In this document: positions 25,977-34,273 of the stretch, one piece after another | How the letters are laid out: each line of letters begins with the position of its first letter | Position numbering within the stretch: the stretch's first letter is position 1 | DNA from: DASQHY01 sp035602605 | Lineage (GTDB): Bacteria; Acidobacteriota; Terriglobia; Acidiferrales; UBA7541 | Direction of reading: 5' to 3' | Assembly (NCBI GenBank): GCA_035602605.1 | Contig: DATNLZ010000082.1 | Coordinates: 31,227-95,226, forward strand | Length of the DNA: 64,000 bases | Notes under the pieces: model-generated | The model's database searches: none | What the model saw: the letters and a program-made list of their open reading frames with translations, nothing else | Told to the model about the DNA's origin: nothing | Position numbers and translations under genes: made by a program

Positions 25977-26537
25977 ATGGCTAAGAAGAAACCTGCCAAG
26001 CCCGCCACGGGTGAATCGCAGCTTGACCTGAATCAAATCGAGAGCTTGCTCGGCTTCATGGCCGAACACCATCTGGAGGAATTCGAATATTCCCGTGGAG
26101 ATCTGCGCATTCGTCTAAAGAAGGCGGGCGCAAATTCAGCGTCGAGCCCGGCCAACAATGTTGCGTCCCCTGGTCAGGCCGTGGAAGGCGCAAGCGGGGT
26201 GTTGGAAGAAATTGCCGGGACCTCGGCTTCTCCATCGTCTGCGGCAACGACGCGCGAAAGCAGCCTCGAGGCGCAAATCGACGAAAATCTCCATACCATC
26301 AAGTCCCCTATCGTAGGAACCTACTATGAGTCGCCCACACCGGGTGGCGTCGCATTCGTCAAGGTTGGTGACACGGTCCAGACAGGCCAAGTGCTCTGCA
26401 TCATTGAAGCCATGAAGTTAATGAATGAAATAGAATCTGATGTTAGCGGCGAGGTGACGGGAATGATGGCGGAAAATGGCCAGCCCGTCGAGTACGGCCA
26501 GGCCCTCTTTATCATCCGGCCGAGCCGGAAGAAGTAA
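25977..26537 (+). CDS. accB: Biotin carboxyl carrier protein of acetyl-CoA carboxylase
   Basis: This 186-residue carrier has the biotinyl domain at the C-terminus with the biotinylated Lys in IIEAMKLMNEIESDVSGEV and the thumb region IVGTYYESPTPGG. The N-terminal region (LDLNQIESLLGFMAEHHLEEFEY) is the usual AccB helical start, joined by a Ser/Ala-rich linker. It carries carboxybiotin between AccC and AccA/D in fatty acid synthesis. accC follows in the same frame orientation ten bases after its stop. Confidence 0.95.
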   Translation: MAKKKPAKPATGESQLDLNQIESLLGFMAEHHLEEFEYSRGDLRIRLKKAGANSASSPANNVASPGQAVEGASGVLEEIAGTSASPSSAATTRESSLEAQIDENLHTIKSPIVGTYYESPTPGGVAFVKVGDTVQTGQVLCIIEAMKLMNEIESDVSGEVTGMMAENGQPVEYGQALFIIRPSRKK

Positions 26538-26547
26538 ATCCTACCTT

Positions 26548-27900
26548 ATGATGTTCCGCAAAATCCTGGTCGCCAATCGAGCAGAAATCGCTTTGCGCGT
26601 TATATGCGCTTGTAAGGAACTGGGCATCGCTACCGTAGCGGTCTATTCCGAGCCTGATCGCAACTCGCTCCACGTGCGTTTTGCCGATGAAGCCGTGTGT
26701 ATCGGGCCGGCGCGAAGCACGGAAAGTTACCTCAATATCCCGCAAGTGATCAGCGCTGCGGAAATCACCAATGTGGACGCCATCCACCCCGGATACGGGT
26801 TCCTGTCTGAAAATGCCAATTTCGCGGCGGTATGCGAAGCCTCGCATATCACGTTTATTGGTCCGGAGCCGGAGACGCTTCGATTGATGGGAGAAAAAGA
26901 CCGTGCACGGCGTGAGATGAAGGCAATGGGCCTCCCGACGGTACCCGGGACAGATGGCATCATTGAAAACGAAGAAGCCCTTGAGCTTGCCGGGCAGCAA
27001 ATCGGCTTTCCACTGATCATCAAAGCATCTGCCGGAGGCGGCGGCCGCGGGATGCGCGTAGTTCGCAGCCAGGAAGAACTGTTGCCGGCATTCCGAGCAG
27101 CGCACAATGAAGCCCAGCAGGCCTTCGGCGTTCCCGACGTTTATGCCGAGAGATTCATTGAGCGGCCACGGCACATCGAGTTTCAGGTGCTGGGGGACCG
27201 TCACGGTAATGTCATGCATTTGGGTGAGCGCGAATGCAGCATTCAACGGCGTCACCAGAAATTAGTCGAAGAGTCTCCTTCGCTAGCGCTGGACGCCAAG
27301 CAACGTGAGCAAATAGGCTCGCGCATTGTCGGAGTACTGAAAAAAATCGGGTACTCTAATGCCGGCACGGTCGAATTCTTGATGGATGAGGATGGGAGCT
27401 TTTATTTCATCGAAATGAACACGCGAATTCAAGTGGAGCATCCCGTCACCGAGATGGTTACCGGCGTGGACTTGATCAAATCGCAGATTCGATTGGCGGC
27501 GGGCGAGAAACTTGATGACGCCGTCGGCAAGGTAAAATTCTCTGGCCATAGCATCGAATGCCGCATCAATGCGGAAGACCCCGACACGTTTGTGCCCTCC
27601 GCCGGGCGCATCACTACGTTTCAGCCGCCTGGCGGCACCGGTGTGCGCGTGGATTCTGCCGCGCACGCTGACGCCGTCATTCCACCTTACTACGATTCGC
27701 TGATTGCCAAGCTGATCGTGCACGGGCGAGACCGCGCCGAGGCCATTGCGCGCATGCGCAGAGCCCTGGAAATGTTCGTGGTCGAGGGTGTGAAGACCAC
27801 GATTCCGCTGCACCGCAAAATTCTCGCCGAGCCTGATTTCAGTGACGGCCAGTTGCATACGCATTTCCTTGACCGTTTTGCGCCGGCGAACGCAAAATAG
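26548..27900 (+). CDS. accC: Biotin carboxylase subunit of acetyl-CoA carboxylase
   Basis: ATP-grasp enzyme that carboxylates biotin on AccB. The start is one of two adjacent ATGs (26548 or 26551), giving MMFRKILVANRAEIALRVI and 450 residues, the normal length. Visible motifs: HPGYGFLSEN, the ATP-binding glycine loop KASAGGGGRGMRVV, catalytic FIEMNTRIQVEHPVTEM and the C-terminal SVDSAAHADAVIPPYYDSL-like region. No ribosome site is strong; coupling with accB is likely. accA and accD are not in the window. Confidence 0.96.
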   Translation: MMFRKILVANRAEIALRVICACKELGIATVAVYSEPDRNSLHVRFADEAVCIGPARSTESYLNIPQVISAAEITNVDAIHPGYGFLSENANFAAVCEASHITFIGPEPETLRLMGEKDRARREMKAMGLPTVPGTDGIIENEEALELAGQQIGFPLIIKASAGGGGRGMRVVRSQEELLPAFRAAHNEAQQAFGVPDVYAERFIERPRHIEFQVLGDRHGNVMHLGERECSIQRRHQKLVEESPSLALDAKQREQIGSRIVGVLKKIGYSNAGTVEFLMDEDGSFYFIEMNTRIQVEHPVTEMVTGVDLIKSQIRLAAGEKLDDAVGKVKFSGHSIECRINAEDPDTFVPSAGRITTFQPPGGTGVRVDSAAHADAVIPPYYDSLIAKLIVHGRDRAEAIARMRRALEMFVVEGVKTTIPLHRKILAEPDFSDGQLHTHFLDRFAPANAK

Positions 27901-27905
27901 CGCAA

Positions 27906-28565
27906 ATGCCGCTTGTCTTTGCAAAGCTGTATGCAATAATGGACGCCACGTTGCTCAAAACGTCGGAGTTGGCCTGCGCGGAAATGTTGGCCCAAGCCGG
28001 GCTTGAGCTTATTCAATATCGCAACAAAACCGCAACGTCCCGCCAGTATCTTGAAACTTCCCGGAGCTTGTCGGCATTGTTTCATTCACATCGAATCCGT
28101 TTCATCGTGAATGATCGTGCCGACATCTCTGTGCTAGCGGGCGCCGACGGTGTTCACGTGGGTCAGGAAGATCTAGGTGCGGACTGTGCGCGCGCGATTT
28201 GCGGACCACAATCCTGGGTAGGAGTTTCCACTCACAATCTTGATCAGGTGCGCCGCGCCGCTGCTAGTTCCGCAGATTACATCGCCATAGGCCCGATCTT
28301 CGCGACGAACACAAAAGCGAATCCCGACCCGGTGGTCGGAACGAAATTAATTCGCGCAGCGCGCGCGATGACCGCAAAACCCATCGTCGCCATCGGTGGG
28401 ATTACCCTTGAGCGTACCGAAGAAGTGCTCGCCTCCGGGGCAGATTCATTTGCCGTGGCCGGCGACATACTCTGCGCCCCAGACCCAGGCCAGCGCGCGC
28501 GTGAGTACTTGCAACGAATCCAACAGCAGAAAATTCGTAGCGCAAGGAACCCAGACAGTGTCTGA
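27906..28565 (+). CDS. thiE: Thiamine-phosphate synthase family protein
   Basis: This 219-residue TIM-barrel protein matches ThiE: QYRNKTATSRQ (the usual QLREK pyrophosphate site, slightly divergent), FIVNDRADISVLAGADGVHVGQEDL, and the phosphate loop region YIAIGPIFATNTKANPDPVVG with IVAIGGIT. It would couple hydroxymethylpyrimidine diphosphate with thiazole phosphate. It starts five bases after accC, and its stop overlaps the permease start. No other thiamine genes are nearby, and TenI-like regulatory or salvage roles cannot be excluded, because the first motif differs from the textbook one. Confidence 0.82.
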   Translation: MPLVFAKLYAIMDATLLKTSELACAEMLAQAGLELIQYRNKTATSRQYLETSRSLSALFHSHRIRFIVNDRADISVLAGADGVHVGQEDLGADCARAICGPQSWVGVSTHNLDQVRRAAASSADYIAIGPIFATNTKANPDPVVGTKLIRAARAMTAKPIVAIGGITLERTEEVLASGADSFAVAGDILCAPDPGQRAREYLQRIQQQKIRSARNPDSV

Positions 28566-30114
28566 GTCTGCCAGGGCTGTTACCCGAGCTTCCACAAGCG
28601 CCGACACTGGCTTCGTTCGCGCCATCGGTCTTTTCGACGGCACCATGATCGTGGTTGGCTCGATGATCGGGTCCGGCATTTTCATTGTGGCCGCCGATAT
28701 CGCGCGACAAACCGGTTCCCCGGGAGGCCTGCTCTCGACATGGATTATCACCGGGCTGCTCACTGTGTCCGCTGCGCTGGCCTATGGCGAGCTTGCCGCA
28801 ATGATGCCGCGCGCCGGCGGGCAATATGTTTTCTTGCGTGAGGCTTACTCACCGCTCTGGGGTTTTCTCTACGGGTGGACGCTTTTCCTGGTGATTCAGA
28901 CGGGAACCATCGCGGCAGTCGCGGTGGGATTTGCGCGCTATCTCGGAGTATTCGCGCCGGCTATCTCGCCCACCGCCTGGATTATTCCGCCAATTGCGCT
29001 CTCTGGGAAGTATGCGATCAGTCTTTCCTGGCAGCAACTCGTCGCCGTTATCATGATCCTGTTGATCACCTTCTTGAACACGCTCGGCGTGCGCCTCGGC
29101 AAGCTGATTCAAAATATTTTCACCAGTGCGAAGACCCTCTCGCTCGCCGCGCTGATTTTGCTGGGCATTTTTGTGGGCCGCAACGCCGCCGCGATGCGTG
29201 ACAATTTCGGCCGCTTCTGGGAAATTCGCGGAACCGTGCCACTCGAGCCAGGTGCTGATTTCTTGAAATCGCTCGTGCCTGCAGTCACTGCGGCCAGCGG
29301 AGCGTTTGGTCTTTTCGTGGCTTTTGGCGTGGCACAGGTCGGCTCGCTATTTTCCGCCGACGCATGGAACAACATCACTTTCACGGCCGGCGAAGTGAAA
29401 AATCCCAAGCGCGACGTCGCGCTATCGATGGCCTTTGGCACCATCATTGTCATTACTCTCTACTGCCTGGCGAACGTGGCCTATCTCATGACCTTGCCGC
29501 TCGCACAGATTCAGAATGCACCCGACGATCGCGTGGCCACGGCGCTGCTTAGCGCCATCTTCGGATATACTGGGGCTTACTTAATGGCTGGGGCCATCGT
29601 TATTTCCACATTCGGCTGCAACAATGGATTGATCATGGCGGGTGCGCGAGTTTATTACGCCATGGCGCGTGACGGCTTGTTTTTTAAGTCTACCGGCGAG
29701 CTAAACGATAAGCGCGTGCCTGCGCGGGCGCTTGTGCTCCAGGGGCTTTGGACAGCATTCCTGGTGCTGCCTCGCACACGCCTGGTTGACGGCAAGTCCG
29801 GCGTGATTTCGTATGGAAATTTATACAACGATTTGCTCGATTACGTTGTGTTCTCCGTGCTCCTTTTTTACATACTGACCATCGCCGGGATTTTTGTGCT
29901 GCGGCGCAAGCGTCCTGCAGTTGAGCGCCCGTACAAAGCTCTTGGTTATCCGGTGCTTCCTGCGCTATATATCATCGCCGCGAGCGCCATTATGCTCGTG
30001 TTGCTGCTTTACAAAACGCAAACAACTTGGCCAGGACTCCTGATTGTGCTATTGGGTGTGCCGGTCTATTGGATGTGGAGTCGCCGTAAGCGAGCTCAAG
30101 CGCCTGAGCGTTGA
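28558..30114 (+). CDS. APC-family amino acid permease
   Basis: The GTG at 28558, with AAGGA ten bases upstream and an eight-base overlap with thiE, is the best start; the longer open frame runs inside thiE. The 518-residue product has about 12 membrane segments, the substrate-binding unwound helix motif GSMIGSGIFIVAADIA in segment 1 and MPRAGGQYVFLREAYSP in segment 2-3. It resembles the LAT/SLC7 and YfnA-like branch. Substrate is unknown. The overlap with thiE could mean import of a thiamine precursor or an amino acid, but this is inference. Confidence 0.85.
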   Translation: MSESARAVTRASTSADTGFVRAIGLFDGTMIVVGSMIGSGIFIVAADIARQTGSPGGLLSTWIITGLLTVSAALAYGELAAMMPRAGGQYVFLREAYSPLWGFLYGWTLFLVIQTGTIAAVAVGFARYLGVFAPAISPTAWIIPPIALSGKYAISLSWQQLVAVIMILLITFLNTLGVRLGKLIQNIFTSAKTLSLAALILLGIFVGRNAAAMRDNFGRFWEIRGTVPLEPGADFLKSLVPAVTAASGAFGLFVAFGVAQVGSLFSADAWNNITFTAGEVKNPKRDVALSMAFGTIIVITLYCLANVAYLMTLPLAQIQNAPDDRVATALLSAIFGYTGAYLMAGAIVISTFGCNNGLIMAGARVYYAMARDGLFFKSTGELNDKRVPARALVLQGLWTAFLVLPRTRLVDGKSGVISYGNLYNDLLDYVVFSVLLFYILTIAGIFVLRRKRPAVERPYKALGYPVLPALYIIAASAIMLVLLLYKTQTTWPGLLIVLLGVPVYWMWSRRKRAQAPER

Positions 30115-30215
30115 TCGAGTTAGGTTCACCGTTGCCGGTTTGAGTTGATTCGGCACCCGCGTCTCTCGCAAACATAGTAAGCGCAGCAACTGAACAGAGC
30201 TAAGGAGGAAAGCGC

Positions 30216-31808
30216 ATGGGCAGTCCACTGCTGACGAAGAAGCCGTTGAACCTGCTGCTGGAGGAGGCACGAGAAACCGGCACTCATAGCCTGAAAAGAA
30301 CTCTCGGGCCATTTCAACTGACGGCCCTCGGTGTCGGCGCGATCATCGGCGCAGGCATATTCGTGCTTTCTGGCCTGGGCGCACATTATGCCGGGCCTGG
30401 CTTGATGCTGTCATTCGTGCTCTCAGGGCTGGGATGCGCATTTGCGGGCCTTTGTTATGCAGAGTTCGCCGCCATGATTCCCCTGGCCGGCAGCGCATAC
30501 ACCTACGCGTACGCGACACTCGGTGAGATTTTTGCGTGGATCATCGGATGGGACCTTACCCTCGAGTACGCCATGGGTGCCAGCACGGTCTCATCCGGTT
30601 GGTCAAACCACTTCATCGAGCTTCTGAACATTTTCCATATCAAGATGCCTCTCTGGCTGGCGTATGACCACTGGACTGCGTTAAGTACCGCCGAAAAAAT
30701 CGTGGCTCGCCAGATGGCCGCCGCATCCGATCCGAATTTGGTCCCGGGAACGGCAGCGTTCCTGGACAGGGTGGGAGTCATCATGGGCGCCCATTCTGCG
30801 GACCTGGTGCAGCGTGCTCATGACATGGTGGGGGCCCCGACCCTTTTTGGGATGGAAATTGGGTTCAATCTGCCGGCGTTTTGCATTGCCCTCGTGATCA
30901 CGGCGATTCTCGTGATCGGAATTAAAGAGAGCGCGCGGTTCAATGCGACCATCGTGGTCATCAAAGTCGCGGTCGTACTGTTTGTGATTGGCCTGGGCAT
31001 AAAGTACATCAACGCTGCAAATTGGGGTAATGACTGGACCACATTTGCACCCAATGGCTTCGCGGGAATTGGCGCGGGCGCGGCATACATTTTCTTTGCG
31101 TACATCGGATTCGACGCGGTATCCACCACCGCGCAAGAAGCAAAGAATCCGCAGCGTGATCTGCCCATCGGGATCATCGCCTCTCTTCTGGTTTGCACGG
31201 TACTGTACATCCTCGTGGCTGCCGTTCTGACGGGTATGGTGCCTTGGCGCGAGATCAACGTGGAGGCCCCGCTGGCTCGCGCGTTCCTTGACCGCGGGTT
31301 AACCACGGCGTCTCACATCATCACTCTCGGAGCGCTAGCAGGACTCACCAGCGTAATGCTGGTAATGCTCTTAGGGCAGACGCGGGTCCTTTACGCGATG
31401 GCCAATGATGGATTACTTCCCAAAAAGTTCTTTGCCGCCGTACACCCCCGTTTTCGCACGCCGTACAAAAACACGATTCTCGTTGGACTTCTGGCGGCGA
31501 TCGTTGGCAGCATTACACCGATTGAAGATATCGGAAGAATGGTGAACATAGGGACGCTGCTTGCCTTCGTCATCGTGTGCATCGCGGTGATGGTTCTTAG
31601 GCGCACCAATCCAGGGCAGCCTCGCCCCTTCCGTACGCCCTGGGTGCCTCTCGTGCCGATCTTGGGAATCGTCAGCAACGGCTACATGATGTACAAGCTC
31701 GGATGGGTCAATTGGGCTCGCTTGATTGCCTGGCTGGTCATTGGACTGCTGATTTATTTCGGTTATAGCCGGTACCACAGCAAAATCAGCAACCCCGCTC
31801 GAAGATAA
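30216..31808 (+). CDS. APC-family cationic amino acid transporter-like permease
   Basis: GGAGGAAAGCGC before the ATG gives a clear start. This 530-residue protein has 12 or more membrane segments, GVGAIIGAGIFVLSGLGA in segment 1, CYAEFAAMIPLAGSAYTYAY in segments 2-3 and FAYIGFDAVSTTAQEAKNPQRDLPIGI, the signature of the CAT branch (YfnA/SLC7A1-like). An unusually long loop of about 100 residues sits between segments 3 and 5 (residues 145-215). It is a second APC permease directly after the first; the two are different subfamilies, so not a recent duplication. Confidence 0.88.
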   Translation: MGSPLLTKKPLNLLLEEARETGTHSLKRTLGPFQLTALGVGAIIGAGIFVLSGLGAHYAGPGLMLSFVLSGLGCAFAGLCYAEFAAMIPLAGSAYTYAYATLGEIFAWIIGWDLTLEYAMGASTVSSGWSNHFIELLNIFHIKMPLWLAYDHWTALSTAEKIVARQMAAASDPNLVPGTAAFLDRVGVIMGAHSADLVQRAHDMVGAPTLFGMEIGFNLPAFCIALVITAILVIGIKESARFNATIVVIKVAVVLFVIGLGIKYINAANWGNDWTTFAPNGFAGIGAGAAYIFFAYIGFDAVSTTAQEAKNPQRDLPIGIIASLLVCTVLYILVAAVLTGMVPWREINVEAPLARAFLDRGLTTASHIITLGALAGLTSVMLVMLLGQTRVLYAMANDGLLPKKFFAAVHPRFRTPYKNTILVGLLAAIVGSITPIEDIGRMVNIGTLLAFVIVCIAVMVLRRTNPGQPRPFRTPWVPLVPILGIVSNGYMMYKLGWVNWARLIAWLVIGLLIYFGYSRYHSKISNPARR

Positions 31809-31894
31809 ATCACGACGCTTCCGGCCGAGACCCGAAAAATATTCCGCCGTTGCGCGCGGAGAGTGACTCCGTTGCATTCCATGCGCGGGCTCAT

Positions 31895-31978
31895 GGGAAT
31901 CGTGGTCTTGCGCTCGATGACCCCTTGCGTCATGTTCAACTCATTGAGCAGTTCGGAACGGTTTACGCTGAATTCCAT
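31895..31978 (-). pseudogene. dnaN: 5' fragment of dnaN (DNA polymerase III beta clamp)
   Basis: Read leftwards from 31978, the frame gives 28 residues that match the start of the bacterial sliding clamp: MEFSVNRSELLNELN followed by MTQGVIERKTTIP. In an intact gene the next residues would be ILSN. Instead the frame continues with unrelated sequence until a stop at 31763. Only the first 84 bases of the gene are preserved. It lies in the 338-base gap between the permease and the phosphatase gene. A complete dnaN must be elsewhere, so this is probably a remnant of a duplication or rearrangement near the replication origin region. Confidence 0.6.
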
Positions 31979-32146
31979 CGCTTGGTTTTCCCCACGCGCT
32001 GGTGTGGCGCCCCGTAGTCCGAGAACCGCATTCATCCCGCAAAAGGGGCCATGTAGCTCTCGCAGGTGTCCGCTACGAGCAAGCTTCGCAGAACAAGTTT
32101 TCCTCCTGACGCGGCCTTCAAGTAAAGTAGTCTGTTCTGGTTGCCC

Positions 32147-34150
32147 ATGGCTGACTTCTCCCTAAGGGTTTGGCTGCGCGTTCTCCGCCGATGGTGGAGA
32201 CTGCTCACCCTCCTGGATCAGATCGCCATCGTTCTAGTCTTGCTTCGCGTGGCATTTTGGATCCTTAGTCTTACCCGCCTGCATCTTGTGCTACCCACCT
32301 TCTTCAGTCTCCTGTTTTTTCTTGCTGCCGCGTATTTATTGTTGCGGTTTTTGGCATGGTGGCGCACGCGCTTGCTATGGAGCTTGCGCAACCGCCTGAT
32401 TGTCGCCTACGTCTTCATCGCCGTTGTACCCGTCTTGCTTCTGCTGATCATGACGGTAATTTCCGCGGCGATTTTATATTCACAATTGGGCGGATACCTC
32501 CTCTGGGATGATCTATATAAGCGGGTCGAAATGCTTGCCGATGCCGGCGACCATCTGGTGGTCGGGCTTAGTCACTCGACCGGCTTGCCGCACGACCCCG
32601 CCGAGGACGCGCGACGCGCGCAGATAGACGCGACGCATCAGCGGGATCTGCCTGGACTAGTGGTTGATCTTCACGCAAATCCTGCACTGTTCACTCAAAT
32701 CGGCCAACCATCGGCAAAAGCATTTTCCGGAATGGTGCAGGTCGGAGGAAAGCTTCAGTTGTTTACCTTGAGAAGATATGAAACCCTCAAGGGCCCTGCT
32801 GTTGCGTCGTTAGCTGTCCCGGTGACTCCCGCGCTGCTCGAAACCGTGGCCACCGATCTCGGGCCGATCAACCTTATCCTGGTACGCCCGGCACAGCCTG
32901 GTGAGCCCCAGGGGATCACATACAAGATTGGCGACGTTGGGTATCGCGAGGGTACGCGCATTGCCACGCAGAAGCGCTCGCTTCAGCCGCCCTTGTTTTT
33001 TCTAGACTCGGCTATCAACGGCATCTCCAATCGCAGCGTTATTTACCTCGGCCCCCCCCAGGGGTCTGGAACAAATCGCCCCGTTCTCGGCGTATTTACA
33101 GCGCGGCCTTCGCAATTAAATCGTCGAATCTTTTCTTCGCTTGGTGAATTGGGCGATTTATATCTCGTGGTCTTTGCTGCCGTGGGTATCGTTTTCTTGT
33201 TGATTGAGATTGCGGCCCTAGTTACAGGCGTTGTGCTCACGCGAACCATTACCAAGGCTGTGGACGGCCTCTATCGTGCCACGCAGTTTGTCCAGAAGCG
33301 CGACCTCACGCACCGCGTGCGAATCGAGCGCGAAGATCAGCTCGGAGAGTTGGGCGAATCTTTCAACTCCATGATTGGCTCGATCAGCAACCTGATCGAA
33401 GAGCAGAAGCAGCGCCAGAAGCTTGAGAACGAGCTTTCGATCGCGCGCGAAGTGCAGTCACAACTTTTCCCACGCGAGTTGCCGCAAATTCCGGGAGTCA
33501 AACTGGAGGCTATCTGTCGCGCAGCCCGTGTTGTGAGCGGCGATTATTATGATTTCATTCCCCTGGGTACCACGCGGCTAGCTATGGCTGTCGCCGATAT
33601 CTCCGGGAAGGGAATTTCTGCGGCTCTGCTGATGGCCAGTCTTCAAGCGGCACTACGCAGCCAGGTACTGAGCGACGCAGGAATAGAAAGCACCGCCGCG
33701 CTGGTTGCCCGGCTCAATCGCCATCTTTTCCATAACACCGCCGATGATCGTTTTGCAACATTTTTCTATGGTGTTTATGACACTGTGACACGCACACTGC
33801 GCTACACCAACGCCGGGCACTTGCCTCCTCTCTGTATTTCGGATGGCAAAGTGCACCGGTTGGACGTCGGTGGGATGGTGGTTGGCGTAGTCGAGGATTA
33901 CCTGTATGAACAAGGAACAATTCAAATGGAGCCTGGCAGTTTGCTCGTGGGATATAGCGACGGTCTGATTGAGCCCGAAAATGTCTATGGCGAGGAATTC
34001 GGGATACCTCGTCTGCAGGACCTTGCCACGAGCTTGCGCCATGCCACTCCCATCGTAGTGGCCGAGTCGTTGATGCAGGCCGCAGAAGAGTGGGCTGGAA
34101 CGCCAGAGCAGGCCGATGACATGACCGTGATCGTTGCGCGCATCGATTAA
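32147..34150 (+). CDS. Membrane-bound HAMP / SpoIIE-type PP2C phosphatase
   Basis: The ATG at 32147 is used; the TTG six bases earlier is possible. The 667-residue protein has two N-terminal membrane segments (about 25-75 and 85-115), an extracytoplasmic sensory region, another membrane segment near 345-370 (LVVFAAVGIVFLLIEIAALVTG), a HAMP domain (RTITKAVDGLYRATQFVQKRDL), a coiled coil with ELSIAREVQSQLFP, and a PP2C/SpoIIE phosphatase domain. Metal-binding acidic residues show at VVSGDYYDF, ADISGKG, GYSDGLIE and DDMTVIVARI. It is of the RsbU/RsbP class that dephosphorylates anti-anti-sigma factors. No STAS or anti-sigma gene is adjacent. Confidence 0.88.
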   Translation: MADFSLRVWLRVLRRWWRLLTLLDQIAIVLVLLRVAFWILSLTRLHLVLPTFFSLLFFLAAAYLLLRFLAWWRTRLLWSLRNRLIVAYVFIAVVPVLLLLIMTVISAAILYSQLGGYLLWDDLYKRVEMLADAGDHLVVGLSHSTGLPHDPAEDARRAQIDATHQRDLPGLVVDLHANPALFTQIGQPSAKAFSGMVQVGGKLQLFTLRRYETLKGPAVASLAVPVTPALLETVATDLGPINLILVRPAQPGEPQGITYKIGDVGYREGTRIATQKRSLQPPLFFLDSAINGISNRSVIYLGPPQGSGTNRPVLGVFTARPSQLNRRIFSSLGELGDLYLVVFAAVGIVFLLIEIAALVTGVVLTRTITKAVDGLYRATQFVQKRDLTHRVRIEREDQLGELGESFNSMIGSISNLIEEQKQRQKLENELSIAREVQSQLFPRELPQIPGVKLEAICRAARVVSGDYYDFIPLGTTRLAMAVADISGKGISAALLMASLQAALRSQVLSDAGIESTAALVARLNRHLFHNTADDRFATFFYGVYDTVTRTLRYTNAGHLPPLCISDGKVHRLDVGGMVVGVVEDYLYEQGTIQMEPGSLLVGYSDGLIEPENVYGEEFGIPRLQDLATSLRHATPIVVAESLMQAAEEWAGTPEQADDMTVIVARID

Positions 34151-34160
34151 ACAAGGATCC

Positions 34161-34181
34161 TGGGATTGGCCTCCCATTTTT
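34161..34181 (+). terminator. Possible weak intrinsic terminator
   Basis: TGGGA (34161-34165) pairs with TCCCA (34172-34176) around a six-base loop and is followed by TTTTT. The stem is only five pairs. It lies 11 bases past the phosphatase stop and 93 bases before nnrDE. Confidence 0.35.
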
Positions 34182-34273
34182 GCCTGTGGCAAAATCCATA
34201 ATTCGCGATTGGATCCATACTCGATGCCTGGCAGGTGCTCAATTTGGAGTGAATCCGCAGGGGTCAGGAAACG

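Noticed and set aside
26512..27255. 247-codon open frame on the minus strand inside accC
   Set aside because: Shadow of the biotin carboxylase gene. Composition follows the codon pattern of accC and there is no domain.
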